A stretch of DNA of 64,000 bases from Aquila chrysaetos chrysaetos. Lineage: Eukaryota; Chordata; Aves; Accipitriformes; Accipitridae. How positions within the stretch are numbered: position 1 is the stretch's first letter; every line of letters begins with the position of its first letter. Positions 52,574 to 64,000 of this stretch are shown here, piece by piece. Both the position numbers and the translations under genes were made by a program. The notes under the pieces are model-generated. The model was not told the DNA's origin. It did not search any database and saw nothing but the letters and a program-made list of their open reading frames with translations. Location of the stretch: contig NC_044006.1 of assembly GCF_900496995.4 (NCBI RefSeq), forward strand, positions 45,798,120 to 45,862,119, written 5' to 3'.

Positions 52574-55500
52574 CTGGCAGGAAAAAAGACAATATAAATG
52601 GTTAGTATGGGAAACCAATTTATTTATGAGTTTGTAAAAATCCTCCTAATGACACAGATTGGATGAAAACATCTTAAAATACAATGAATAGCTTTAAAAC
52701 TTTTTTTTTTTTTTTAATGATGAATGATGAGAGCAGTTAATTTGCATTAAAGTAGGGTCTGAATCATCAGTGAAACTTCCACTGACTTCAACATGGGTGA
52801 GTCCTACTTCTGGCTAGAGTAAAGAAACATAGCTATTACCTAAAGCATAATATAGTTTCCATTTGTAGAAAGTACAGTCTGACTGAGCACTCCTAATTTC
52901 CACATCCAGCTGTTACATTTTAAAAGCAACCTATTTACATATTTTCATGTCTGCAATGGGATCCAGACTTTACAGCTCTTCCAGGAATGCACATGCAGTC
53001 CCATTAGTAAGCTGAAGTGTACTGCATTCAATGTGCAAGCTGAGCTGTCGCAGGGTGGGCTTTTTTGACAAATGGTCTTCATATTGACAACGCCAAGTAA
53101 GAGCAATGAATGGCTTTCATCAGTCTTGACATAATTGTTCATAGGATTATTTTAATCATCTGATGTAATGTTTCCTGTCATGCTATGGAAAAGTCACTTT
53201 ATCTACAAAATGCTCCATTCAGTCACGGAAAGAAAATACAACAAAGTATTTTAAACATTTCCATCATCTCTTCAGGAGTAGCTTATATTGTTAAGTACTC
53301 ATTCATTCAAGGTTTGTCCTTAAAAATATATATTATACATTCATTCATTCATCAAAATATGCTGGGTTTTGGAAACTTCTTTGTTTTCCTTCTATGCAAA
53401 CGCTGAAATTTGACTAATTGTGCATAGTTCTTCTAAGTTTTTAACAAGACTATAGCCATGTGAATTATGTTTTTAATCAAAGTTGCCATACTTTTAAAGA
53501 CAGCTACAATAACATAAGCTAGAATAACTTCTGACAGAAGCAGACTGTTTCAATATTCTTCATTAACAAGATGAGCATGCTCATTAAAACTTCTAAGAAA
53601 GTTCTCAACACAGAATCTAATACTTCGCAAGGTTTCTCCTGCTTAATAAAGGAACATAGACCTTAAACAAGCAATCAAATTATCCAAGGCCTTTCTGCCC
53701 TTCTCCATCACTGAAAGTGTTTTTAGACTACATTGGCTATGATCCTACTGCAATTACAAGTTAGACAGAAGGTCAAGGCAGATGACCACAATAGACCCTT
53801 CTGGCTTTCTAATCCCCTAGTCTTTTCATGTAGAAATCAATGGGAGTTAGAAGGCTGAGGAAAGGATAGCAATCATGGCTTGTCTAGCAACGTCTGTCCT
53901 CTCTCCAGACTCCAACCGCTGATAGGGATGTCAGTGTGCTAAATCCAGCTACAAAGACTGCCCTACTTTGGTTTGGCTCTGTGAACGTGGGCTCAGACGG
54001 TAGTATCCTATCTGCTTAGTCGCAAGCTTACTGAAGTTACCAATTAGCAATAAAATCAAACCTTAAGTTTATTATCATAAGCAGTGATACATTCTCCCTA
54101 TTTACAATAAAGAAATATATATTATTTGCCACCTTGGCTTTGGCATAGGTGATATTTTACAAGGTCACTTCAAGTGCAGCAGCTGTACTTCTGACTTACT
54201 AGTTCCCATGGGTTCACGTATTTTAAAGTTCGTAACTCCTCTGATACAAGACTAAATACAATCTCTGTAATATAAGCATATATAAATATAGGGTTATCTT
54301 TCTCTGGAGCAATGTTCTTTCTAGGTAAAAAAATGTTTCTACGTTAAAACATTTCTCAGCATAGCAACTTTGGTTTTACATAGAGCCTTACTTTGCGTTC
54401 AATCTATAAAAATGTTCATTGGCAGATGTGACTAGAGGTCAAAACTGAGTACAGTCTGATACAAGAGATGATTTTTTTTTCATGTGAGCAGTATATAGCA
54501 GTATGGCCCGCAAAAGTCAATGCTATTTGGTTTAGGAACAAGCAGTCTCTTCCCATCCCCCACTGCACCCAGTTGGCATACATAAGTTTTGGACTCACAA
54601 GGACTCTGAGATAGCTATCAGCTATGTACGATCACTCTTTTACAAAAGGGGTTGGGGGAATAATCCTTCCTTATCTCATCAAGAAGCGTGTTCCTCTTTT
54701 AAGCTCATTTGGACAAATGTTCAGCAGTTCTCTTCTGAGGTAAACAGGAGCTAACGTGCACAAGGGTAACATCAGTTCTACTCCAGGCTTCTGCTGATGC
54801 AATGCTATCCAGATCCACACAGCATAGGTGTACCATAGCAAGAGGGGCTGAATTTGCTTCTGAACAACTTAAGTAAGGATAAATTTTCACAAAGTGGCCT
54901 TTGTTCATTTTTTCAGGACAAGCAAGCTAAACTCAATATTACCATTGCAGCACAGCATTCCAGTAAATATGAAGTAATAGACATATTCATTTATTGCATT
55001 CAGAGATGCCGTCATTCGTTAGTCATTAAACTTTTTACAGATAGATGAGAAGAAAAAGTAAGCATGAAAATAACAAAAAGGGGGCATAACAAAAACAATT
55101 AAGGCAACATAACAACAAAATAATCTACAAAATAAATGTATTTGAAACCAACCATTAAAAAGAAAGAAATGGAATTGCTTATGCACCAGCTGTTCAAAAC
55201 TGATGCACCACACCAGTATAGCTTTTGTGAAAAGAATAGTTCTATACTATTATAGGGATGAACTTGGATGACCCTGGAACTGCTTTGCAACCCTATTATC
55301 AAGCACTATGGAGGACTAATAACACTGACCACAGCCAGGCAACATACAGCCAAGCACTGTGCAAGCTTGTGCACTGCAGTTTGCCAAAGTCAATTCACGC
55401 TATTTCAGCCCTTGGGCACTCAGGCAGAAGCTATTAATCTTGCTGAACTGTCCTACATTTTTAGCTATATTTCTCCTATTCTGCAATTATATTTTTTCCG

Positions 55501-58500
55501 CTAGTGAAGCAGTTTTGAAAAGGATATGTTTTTTATTTGCATTAAGCATACCGAAAAACTGGGTATGTTCTACTTGCATTCCTCACCTCTGTCTTGTGTA
55601 GGTTAAATGCTTATTAATACTTTAATTCTGTAAATGCTTATACATGTGCATAAGCATTTGTAGGATCAGTACTTTAGAACCTTAACTCATTGAGGCAAAA
55701 AAAAAAAAAAAAAAAAGAATTGCAGCTCTGTACTTGAGCAGCATTAACACAAATAACTGGTACAATTTAAAGTACTTCAACAAAGGTTATTCAGAATCAG
55801 GAACTACCTTAGTAATTGAATTTTTTTTTACTTCTAAGTTAATTTTACCTATGAAGACCTGCGCTTAAAACCGTAGTCTGTGCCTCTCTTCTCTTCTATG
55901 GCTTTTATTGTGCATTCTCCTTCGCACAATGCGAAAAAGGTCCAGCTTACCTACTGTGAATATAATTTTTTCCTGCTCTTTTGTCTTCAGCAGAGAATTT
56001 AGAGAACAAGCTGACTTTCACTTAGGGTAATATATAAAAATACTTTTGCAGTATCATTGTGTGTAGAAATGCAATAGTTCATAATGTTTCATGCTATTTA
56101 TGTGGTATTATAATCTGATACTTTAAGCAATCCTAAAATCATCAGAGAAACTGAGTAGCTAGAGAACGCTAACATTTTAAAAACAAGATATTTTTCTGGA
56201 TCCTTACAACATATTTCATGAAAATGAATGTGCCAGACAATATTACTGACATTTTTCCACTCCTCTAGAAAAGGTATATAAGCAAATTCCAAGCTTTTGA
56301 CCAATCTGCTTTTCTTTTGCTCCTACTGGGAAAGTTACTGGTAGGCACAACAGACTAGTTCACTCACTCTTGCTTTAATACTGCCAAAGAGAGCTACCAG
56401 GCTGCGGATACATGCACAAAAAAACTTTACCAAATGCAACTGATGAATGAATAAAGCAAGGACATTCACACGCTGCTAACCCATTTCAAACTCAGTGATT
56501 CAATTATGATAAACTCTGCATCCTGGTAGCCACCTAAAACATTGAAAACATGATTCAAAATGCAAGCAATGTAGCAATGCTGTTTACCTTACCTTGTCCA
56601 ACAACGTTTGTTGACTTGCCATCATAGGATCGTATTGCATTTGATCCACGCAGCTGGGCTGTGCTTCTTGTGTGCACTGGTACATAGAAACAGCGCCTGC
56701 ATAGCATGTTTGAGGAGTTAGCATAACCGACTCAGAGTTTATCCCACACTCATGATTTTCAGGGACTTGCTGCAAACAACTGAGAAAATCCTCCAAGTTG
56801 GACGAAGCAGAATAGGTCGGTCTGTCAAAACCTGCTACAGGGAAATCCATTTGAGCAAAATTAGAAAGCTGTGGCATCATCGCTGTGGGTTGCTTGTAAG
56901 GAATAAACTCTTGCCTACATGCATAAGGGGAAGTATTTACTTCTGATTTGTAAGAGAACTCAGATGTAGTGGCATGCATGCCAGGGAATACATATTGCTG
57001 GGGCTGCTGCTGCGAGCAGCTAAGAGGCATGCTGGTGTCAGAGCTCCAATTTGTGAACATCCCATTGACTTGCATATGTTTCATCTTTTGACAAAGCTGC
57101 TGCTGCTGCTGTTGCTGCTGCTGTTGCTGCTCCATGAGCTGTTTCTGGTGCTGATGAAGTTGATGTGGATCTAACTCTTGCTGTACCAAGCAACCGTCAT
57201 TCTGGACCATGGGCTCCTGCTGGTTACAGCCAGAATATAAGAAATCAGACTTATTTAAGGAATCCTGAACATAAGTCAGGATTTCATCAGTTATGTCGAT
57301 GTCCCCAATATCATCCACACCAGCTAATTCAGTTTTAAAAAACTCCTCATCCTGCTGAATACACTTTAGGTCTTCAAAGTCAATACCCAGATTTTTCATG
57401 ATGCCGTACAAATCGCTGGTTTTGTTATCTTGAAAGAGTGCTGCACTGTCTTCAGGAAGTGGAATAGTACTGTCCTGGGAACACTCCATTAGTTCCCGTT
57501 TGAGAACGTTGTGATTTCCAGCAGGTAGGAGATTATCTGTCCAGCTGCTGCTAACACCACCACCCAGTTCATCCCTGCTGTCTGCAAAGAAGTTCCGCTC
57601 AAAGGAAAGTTTATGTGATGCTGGAGGGCAGAGATACACAGACTCATCTTGCCTTAACATGGCACCTAGGAGGGAGTTTGGATCCACAGAATCATTGTGT
57701 AGCGTTGCTTTGGCTCCTTTTCCCGTCGTGCTTTTATTCTTCAGCTGAGAGGGATCCACAAGGCTCGACATAGGGAAAGATACCTCATATAACACAGCCT
57801 CACCAGTGGCAAACATGAAGGGCAACTTCATGTTACGCTTCCGTAGATGTTCTGCCCCTTCTTCATCTCTGAAAATAAATCAGATATATAGCATAATACT
57901 GCAGTACTAAACAGTTACTGTAATCTTTTTGTCCCCTGGAATTAATATTAAAAAAATGAACTATTCTATTTGTAGGCATTTTTCAAATTCCTGGCTATTC
58001 CAGCTCAACTTGGCTGAGTTAAACCAAGAGGCAGATTATGAAATAAGGAGCTTATGACTGTAATACCACCTTTACATATTACATTTGTAATTAAATCTAG
58101 ATAGCATACACCATTCTCTGTGCATTATGAGCTGAAATGAAAAAAGTGGGCTTTGCTCCATGCATTATGTTTCTCTCGGCATAGCAAGTAAATGAACACT
58201 TCAATACTGAAGTATCTCTTTTCCTCCATTTTACAGACTCCTTAGCAAAAATTATTTAACCTATATACGTTAACCTATGTATAATAATGCTGAATTCCAT
58301 ATTATGTAGAATTTAGTTCAGCACCATTAAGGACTTATTTTCTTTATGTTATCTGTTGTTTCTTCTACACAACTGCAGTTGGATTTCTTAACTTTTGCTA
58401 ACAGGGATACTGAATTAAAATAGGTTGGATGGAATAACTTGGTGCTTGTACTGCTGCTCTTATTCTTTATATGAAATCAAAATATCTAAAGTTTTACACA

Positions 58501-61500
58501 TAAAGGACTATGTCACATAAGTAGTGAAATATCAGAATTCTTTTCAATGTTTGCTAGCAAACTGAAAGAGGTTTTCTTTTTGGAGTTCAGGATTTAAAGG
58601 GGGTTTGTTTAAAAATAAAGAATTTCTTTCTGAATATAAACAAGCTCAAAACTTTTCAGTTTTTGAAGTATACTACTTTATGCGATGATGACTTACGTAA
58701 GAGGTCTTTGCGTAGCAATGATGTAATCCGGTCTTCCATTTTTGTAGACAAGACGTGCATTTGCCTGTACCCAGGCCCATCGATTTTCTTTGGTTAGAAG
58801 CCTAAATACAGTCATTCCACTTTCACCTGTCTTCATCACTAGAGTTAAAGAGTAAGCATACCATTTACTGTCCAGTGAACAAAAATAGGAAAACCTGGCA
58901 TGTCATGAAATAATCCCATTTGTAGAGCAATTTTACAAATCTCATGTCCTCAATCATCCATTGCTGTGTGGCACTAATGTATTCCTAGTGAAACAGGATG
59001 ACCCATCACTTTAAGATGTCTACTGTAATTTATTGGTAAAATAAAAGCTAAAACTGCAAGCAATTGTAACACACCCACTACAGATTGGCAACATCCTATA
59101 CTGAGCTTCATCCATTATTTCTGCAATAACAGAAATTAATACATACTAGAACATGTAAATGACAAAAGCCTAAGTCTCTTTTAGATGTGAAAAGTGACTA
59201 TTACTTAAGAAATTAGAAAACATATTAGCTCTGAATCCACTTCTTTCACATTTTGACTGGTTAATGCAGAGGTACTTCAAAATCTATTATTTTTCACTCA
59301 CACTATTACTTCACTAGCAATGCTTGATAAACATACTACATTTTTGTTGTACATTGCTGAAGACACTGCATTTCTAGACAGAAAAACTGAATAAAAAAAT
59401 ATTAGGAAAGTTTAAGAATTCTAACCAAGAATAATCTTTGCTACAAGACTTCTTTTTTATCTTAGCATCAGAAATGGAGCAAAACCAGTTTTAAGACAAA
59501 GTTTCAAACCAAAATTTCAAACTGAAGTTTCATTCCATTCTATTCTGGAAATATTTTCTTTCTTATTCTTTACCAAACCAACAAAACTACTGATAGGCAA
59601 CAGTGACTGAGCTATACCTGAAACTGAAAACCTGCTTAATATAGGTTGAGAACTAATCTACTGAGAGGAGTTATTTAATTGTATATAAGGGGACAAAAGA
59701 AAAAACAGTTTTTCAAGAGAATTCAGTAGAAAAGAAGCAGCACCAAAATATCCTGAAGATGCTTCTGTAACTTCCAAAGACAAATGCTACAGCTAACAAA
59801 AAAGTAAAGTAGTCCACTAAATAGTTACATATCAGATAGCCGATACTTATTTCCTTAGCTTAAAACATTATATTTCTCTCCTTAAGTTGTTACTTAGACC
59901 AAATCAAGCTGCCAAGAATCAAAACCAGAAATGTATAGGACACTAGCATGCTAAATCAGAGATTAATTTCTGTTAAAAATCTTACACTCATATCAAAAGA
60001 AAAATGCTTTATTTAACTTCCTAACAGGAAAGCTATCTTTGAAATAGTCCCTTTGCCCAAAGGAAGTTGTAGAAATAGCAGAAGTTGGGTTGAGCAGAGA
60101 AGGAAGCGAGAAGAACAAGATGTGACAGAAACTGGACTATATAACCTAAAAGGGTCTAGATAGGAATATTAAATATTTCTTCATCCAGTATAAGTTTTTA
60201 TATGGAGGGAAAGATCACATGAAATGTATAGTGTTCTTTTTGTTAATGACTAGTTTTTTTTCTTTTTTTTAAAGAGCACTTCATAGTATTTTTTCAGTAT
60301 GAATAAAACCCATGCTTTGATTTTTCAGCCTTTCTTAGGGAATGAAGCTTACTTCGGACATGATTTTCAGCACAATAAAGCATATCAGCTGCATGAACAA
60401 ACTGGTATCCTGTTCCTCTCATACACAGCTCTGCTTCAGTGTATCCCAGGACAATCTTTCCTCTGGAACATAAAAACAAAAAATTGCAACCCTGCTGATG
60501 AACCAACGCACAGAATGAATGCCAAGCAAGTTAATTATGGCTAGAACATTTCAGACGCAAGTGCTAACTACATTTTGTTGCAATATCGATTGTATGCGGA
60601 AGCATGACAGTTCTAATAAAAAATACAGGTAACAAAACAAAATTTTTACTATTCCCCCAAGTTGTCTTCAGTGACTAGGAATGGGTTCGCAAAATTATTA
60701 GATCATTTAAAAAAAAAAAAAAGAGTTTGTCTACAGTTCAGCTGGACTCTTAATTCCATACTTTTGAATATATTCACTTACAGCAGGCAGCTCCCATTTG
60801 TTGCAATGAAAGACACTATTTAGTCCTATTTCACAGCATTTACCTAGAGGTGCTTGCATGTAGAATTAAGTAGGGGCTTAACTTTAGTTATCTAAAGCTT
60901 CTCACCTAAATGAGTATTTTTGGTAGCTTAAAATTCAAAACAGGGCGTATCTCAGAACAACATCCCTTTTACTATTGAGTGGTTTGGGACCCCTGAGTTT
61001 GCATTTAAGCTAAGGTATGCCTCAGAGGAGTACTGGCAATAGAGTCATATTTGACCCTGGTAGCTAAAATTAGAGTACTTTACTAGAGGTCAGGGAGATG
61101 AAGAACTTAACAGCATTTGTGTGAGCACTATGAGATACATGATAGAATGAAGTAGTCAAAAAGAGACTAAAACAGGATTTGGAACAAAGAAATGGAGATC
61201 CAAAGATGGGGGTGGGGGTAAAGTTAGGGATGCGGAACAATTACACAGAAGTGTAAAACGTGACAAAAATTGAAGGTTTCGAGTGAAGCATAATGGAAAA
61301 AAAAATCAGAGGAAAGAAAGGCTTGTGTTAACATTTTGTTAACTTTTACTTGTATCAGTTTATAGAACCCAAGAAAAACATTTTAGTTTATCAGTAAACA
61401 GAATACCAAACAATTTGACTCTACGTTATCCTATCAGTAGGCATGGAAATCCATATGAGAGATTCCACTGAAAATGAGTCTGAAAGCTGAAAGCATTATC

Positions 61501-64000
61501 AGTGAAAAATAGGAGGGAGGGAAGAAGGAAGGAAGGAGGCCAGAAGCTCTTCTTTTGATAAAGAAGCATCTTAATGGGCTTCTTGCCATGTTGATGCATA
61601 GTTACATTATGCTGATCTAGTAATGCAATAGTGTTTCCATTTTTTACATAGGGAAAAGAATGGTTTGGAAATGGGTAAAAGTCATAGTATAAAAAAGGAC
61701 TTCATTTGTTTATTCTGGAGTAAATAACATTTCCATTGTATTTTCCATCTATTTGAACTGAAGGAGAAAATATGCATGTAGAAAAAAATGAAACACTTGT
61801 TCTATCAGTTCTAAAACCAAATTTCAACCAGATTTAAACATTAAACTTCTTCCCTAATCCCTTAGTACTCTGTCTTTTGGGGGGTTTGTTTTGGTTTTGG
61901 GGGTTTTGGCTTTTCTTTGTTTTGGTTTGGTTCTTTAATGATTGAGAGTCAGAAAGCAATATGCCCTTTTAAGGAAGTACGGTATGACAATCCCATTTCT
62001 CTTTACTTACTAGCAGGGCTGAAGAGAAAAATCCTGAGTTCCTAAACAATCATCAGTATTGACAGAAACAGTAGCCAGCTTTATATTTCAAACACATACT
62101 TGAAACTTATCTCATCAGCAAATTATTAGAATATTAATCAGAATAATTTACACTTACTTTGCATCACAGCCAGTAGGTGTGAAATCCAGTTTGTGTTTAG
62201 TTCTGAAGATGAAGTTTTTGGTTCGTATCTCAAGGATAGATGGTGGCTGCAGGGGAGTAGCTACTGCAAACAGAGCAAGCTGAGGAGACAATGTAGCACC
62301 ATCCTTTCCTTTCTTGTTTTGTCCATGGAGAAACTTTAATCGTCCTTGAAAATTCATAGCCTTAGGATGAAGAAAAAAATTGTTATATGTTGGAGATATT
62401 TAAGAGTAAGATATTGCTGTTGTTATTAAAAAAAAAATGTTTGTTTTTTAAGACCCATCAGATTCAAGCTTTGTAGCATGCCACACACAAAACTTAGCTA
62501 ACAAGTACAGAACACTGTTGTTATACCCCTGAGCATGTCACTCCGAGATCTACTAATAAACTCACTGGAAAAAGAACTAATGGGAAGGTTGTTTTGTAAA
62601 ACAAACCCCAAATATGTAATAGCAAATGCCAGCTGGATCTTCTAATACTCTAGTGAACGTGGCATTAAACATACGTACAATTAACATAACATTATTTCTC
62701 TTCCATTTCTGTCAGTCATTAGTATCAGGTATGCAAATGTGTACAATTGCAAAATCCTATATAATCAACTCTATTTGTAAGAAGTCACCTAGAGGGTGAT
62801 AAACCTGTATTTATTCTAAAATCTACAGCATTGACAAACAAAAAATAAATGTATTAAAAAGAGCAAGCACAGACTTTCCCAAGTAAAGGAAAACTATGGT
62901 TCTGTTAATTATGACTTATTGCATCTCAAGATACCCAACAGAAAATAATCATTTTTATCTGCAAATCACACAGTACTTTACAAAAGCAGATGCTTATTCA
63001 TATTGCACTGAGGAAACTGAGCCATGAGAAATGGGAGAACTTGCACCTGGTTGTAACAACATGTTGAAGGGGACACATTTGGTGTCTCTAACTGAAACAT
63101 ACTGGTTCAAGCAGCTCAGACATCTACGGAGACTTCAGAAATTAAGTTGCTGTACATATTGTAAGGATAATGCAGATTTCCAACTTGCAAGCATATGTGG
63201 AAGTTTTTACATAACTCCATACTCACCAGGAACCCAGATGAATTATCCAGGAGGCATCGTAACCTGCAGATGAAATTCCTTTCCATAAAGGAAGAATTCT
63301 CTGGAGGAAGTTGGTCTGGGTTATAATAGGTTGCTGGCTGTGAAAAGCCATTATCTCCTACAGGAAAGGATTATTTATAAGGATTATTTTTAGAAGAACA
63401 CCTAGTGAAGGCTATCTATAACAAATCATCTTCCGTCTCATAAACAAAGCATTAGGTCATGACCCGAGCAAGAACAATGTAAACTGGAAACATCCTCAGA
63501 ACCTATACTGATTATAATACTAGGTTAAGTATCAGTTCTTCTGATGGAATTATGTTTTACAGGCTATGGTATTAGAAAACAAACTGGATGCAATTTATTT
63601 TTTTTTAAGTGGTGCTTTTTGGTGTTTTGTTTTGGGTTTTTGGTTGGTTGGTTTTTTAATTTATTCATTATGTTTGTCAACAATCTAGATTCTGAATCAG
63701 TTGCAGAGAGCAAAGTCCTCAGCAGAAAGCACATTTCTGCAATGGCAGGATCTGCAAAAGGCACAGCAACTATAGGAACTGAGTATTCAAACGCTCAGTA
63801 GATGGTATCAGACTGTGAAACTGTTACTTTCCAGACAGCCAGGTGAAAGCTGTAGCAGTAAATAAAAAGAAGCATCTTCAAGGAACCACCACAATAAATC
63901 AATGTGAGTACTTTCTCTAATGGATGCAACCCCCCCCCGCCACTAAATAGTGAAAATATTTCTGGGCTGTGCTGATCAAGAAAACACCACAGTTACCTCT
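52418..64000 (-). CDS. AHR: Aryl hydrocarbon receptor (AHR1), 3' part of the gene, 5' end outside the window
   Basis: AHR is a ligand-activated bHLH-PAS transcription factor. It sits in the cytoplasm with HSP90 and AIP, moves to the nucleus on binding dioxins or indoles, pairs with ARNT and activates genes such as CYP1A. Exons on the minus strand, in transcript order, are 64000-63997 (partial), 63357-63227, 62360-62158, 60462-60353, 58838-58697, 57868-56593 and 52573-52418. All junctions are GT-AG and the phases join without a gap, giving 673 residues plus stop. Aligning the PAS-B residues to chicken numbering puts the first visible residue near 190 and predicts a protein of about 862 residues, close to the chicken length of 858. 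Visible parts are the PAS-A/PAS-B linker, PAS-B, and the acidic and Q-rich transactivation domain. The bHLH and most of PAS-A lie beyond 64,000. The frame is intact. Confidence 0.97.
52574..56592 (-). other. AHR: AHR intron between the last two coding exons
   Basis: A 4,019-bp intron with donor GTAAGG and acceptor CAG. It contains a T15 run (52,701-52,715), an A20 run (55,697-55,716), a CATT repeat near 53,338-53,352 and an old CR1-like fragment (listed separately). No embedded gene was seen. Confidence 0.85.
53700..53815 (+). mobile_element. Old CR1/L3-like LINE 3' fragment in an AHR intron
   Basis: The stretch GGCAGATGACCACAATAGAC followed by CCTTCTGGCTTTCTAATC resembles the 3' region of old CR1-clade elements (..AGATGACCTAATAGGTCCCTTCTGGCC..). 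It is antisense to AHR and highly diverged, without a clear terminal octamer. Boundaries are approximate. Confidence 0.45.
56593..57868 (-). CDS. AHR: AHR large transactivation-domain exon (exon 10 equivalent)
   Basis: This 1,276-bp exon (acceptor TTTATTTTCAG|A, donor AAG|GTAAGG) encodes the last stretch before and all of the main transactivation domain. It opens with [19 protein letters not shown], shared with mammalian AHR. It continues through the acidic, hydrophobic-patterned segments [19 protein letters not shown] and [16 protein letters not shown], then a Q-rich part with an 11-Gln run and the conserved [14 protein letters not shown]. It ends with [15 protein letters not shown] and [17 protein letters not shown]. 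The large single exon matches the mammalian gene layout. Two overlapping donors at its end are discussed in the findings. The N-terminal half is divergent from mammals, which is normal for this domain. Confidence 0.97.
57097..57129 (-). repeat. AHR: AHR polyglutamine tract (11 Gln)
   Basis: Eleven consecutive Gln codons on the minus strand, nine CAG and two CAA, in the Q-rich transactivation subdomain between LMEQ and LCQKMK. The CAA interruptions break the pure CAG run into segments of no more than five, which tends to limit slippage. Confidence 0.95.
57869..58696 (-). other. AHR: AHR intron, 828 bp
   Basis: Donor AC|GTAAGT and acceptor TTTATTTTCAG|A splice a split Thr codon (AC + A). The intron is AT-rich and no repeat or gene was recognised. 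Confidence 0.9.
58697..58838 (-). CDS. AHR: AHR PAS-B exon (exon 9 equivalent), carries position 380
   Basis: This 142-bp exon (acceptor AACTCTAG|TG, donor TTAC|GTAAGT) translates as [20 protein letters not shown], then [18 protein letters not shown] and [10 protein letters not shown]. It is the C-terminal half of PAS-B, close to human ..[29 protein letters not shown]. The residue equivalent to chicken 380 (human Val381, mouse Ala375) is Ala, codon GCT at 58,714-58,716. The WAW where human has WTW is a small conservative difference. Confidence 0.97.
58839..60352 (-). other. AHR: AHR intron, 1,514 bp
   Basis: Donor CGAA|GTAAGC and acceptor TCTAG. AT-rich with no repeat or gene recognised apart from short A/T runs near 60,250-60,272. 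Confidence 0.88.
60353..60462 (-). CDS. AHR: AHR PAS-B exon (exon 8 equivalent), carries position 324
   Basis: This 110-bp exon (acceptor ATGTTCCAG|A) encodes [18 protein letters not shown] then [18 protein letters not shown], the central PAS-B helices and strands. The human counterpart reads [18 protein letters not shown]. The residue equivalent to chicken 324 (human Ile325) is Val, codon GTT at 60,396-60,398. The cysteine corresponding to human Cys333 in the ligand pocket is kept. Confidence 0.97.
60463..62157 (-). other. AHR: AHR intron, 1,695 bp
   Basis: Donor AAA|GTAAGT and acceptor TTCCAG. It contains a purine-rich GGAA-type tract (about 61,512-61,540) and a G/T-rich tract on the plus strand (about 61,876-61,931), which is C/A-rich in the transcript. 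No gene or recognisable transposon. Confidence 0.88.
62158..62360 (-). CDS. AHR: AHR PAS-B exon (exon 7 equivalent)
   Basis: This 203-bp exon (acceptor ATCCTAAG|GCT, donor GCAAA|GTAAGT) encodes [20 protein letters not shown], then [20 protein letters not shown] and [19 protein letters not shown]. It starts PAS-B. The pocket residues equivalent to human Thr289, His291 and Phe295 (in FRTKHKLDF) are all conserved. The internal ATG near its start is not a translation start; the exon is entered in phase 0 from the upstream exon. Confidence 0.97.
62361..63226 (-). other. AHR: AHR intron, 866 bp
   Basis: Donor CTG|GTGAGT and acceptor CCTAAG. AT-rich with an A-run near 62,429-62,437. No repeat or gene recognised. 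Confidence 0.9.
63227..63357 (-). CDS. AHR: AHR exon between PAS-A and PAS-B (exon 6 equivalent)
   Basis: This 131-bp exon (acceptor TTTCCTGTAG|GA, donor CTG|GTGAGT) encodes [20 protein letters not shown] then [18 protein letters not shown] and NSSGFL. It matches human ..[34 protein letters not shown]. It is the linker between PAS-A and PAS-B. Its first codon is split with the preceding exon (G + GA, Gly). Confidence 0.95.
63358..63996 (-). other. AHR: AHR intron, 639 bp
   Basis: Donor AGAG|GTAACT and acceptor CTGTAG. It contains a T/G-rich stretch on the plus strand (about 63,598-63,660; C/A-rich in RNA) and a C-run at about 63,931-63,939. Confidence 0.8.
63997..64000 (-). CDS. AHR: Last four bases of the preceding AHR exon (cut by window edge)
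   Basis: Reading the minus strand, AGAG|GTAACT fits a splice donor. The single overhanging G completes the Gly codon begun in the next exon (G + GA), and this phase agrees with the rest of the gene. The exon body is outside the window. Confidence 0.7.

Noticed and set aside
62355..62357. ATG at the start of an AHR exon as an internal translation start
   Set aside because: The conserved protein continues upstream in the previous exon in frame, and the ATG encodes the conserved Met of AMNFQG.
63031..63273. Plus-strand open frame overlapping an AHR exon
   Set aside because: It is the antisense shadow of the minus-strand AHR coding exon at 63,227-63,357.

Overview
The window comes from a bird genome, most likely a neoavian species. 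Three things point there: the 3' part of an aryl hydrocarbon receptor gene whose protein reads as avian AHR1, a CR1-J-type retroposon tail, and a solo LTR of an ERVL-like family that I recall as common in neoavian genomes. The DNA is AT-rich and intron/intergenic in character; there are no operons or prokaryotic features.

Layout: (1) About 1-49,770 is a gene desert lying 3' of AHR. I could defend no protein-coding gene in it. It holds a 604-bp element with inverted termini (20-623), SINE relics (about 6.8, 14.7 and 46.6 kb), two short CpG-richer patches (15.4 and 28.0 kb), a 603-bp solo LTR with a 5-bp target duplication (32,861-33,463), a CR1 tail (37.2 kb), one exon-like ORF of unknown status (40,994-41,113), an old hAT/Charlie-type MITE (43,519-43,792) and several homopolymer or simple repeats. 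(2) About 49,780-64,000 is the 3' end of AHR on the minus strand. It has a long 3' UTR (end inferred from two AATAAA signals), six complete coding exons and the last 4 bases of a seventh at the right edge. All exon phases join without a gap into 673 residues plus stop, covering the PAS-A/PAS-B linker, the PAS-B ligand-binding domain and the whole Q-rich transactivation domain. The start codon, bHLH and most of PAS-A lie beyond position 64,000.

The most informative observation concerns the two PAS-B positions known to set dioxin sensitivity in birds (324 and 380 in chicken numbering). They are Val and Ala here, the combination reported for low-sensitivity species. Other points worth checking are a tandem splice donor at the end of the large AHR exon, a perfect CRE palindrome next to the TATA box of the solo LTR, the inverted-terminus repeat with an internal minisatellite, and the exon-like ORF. 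I found no convincing undescribed multi-gene system.
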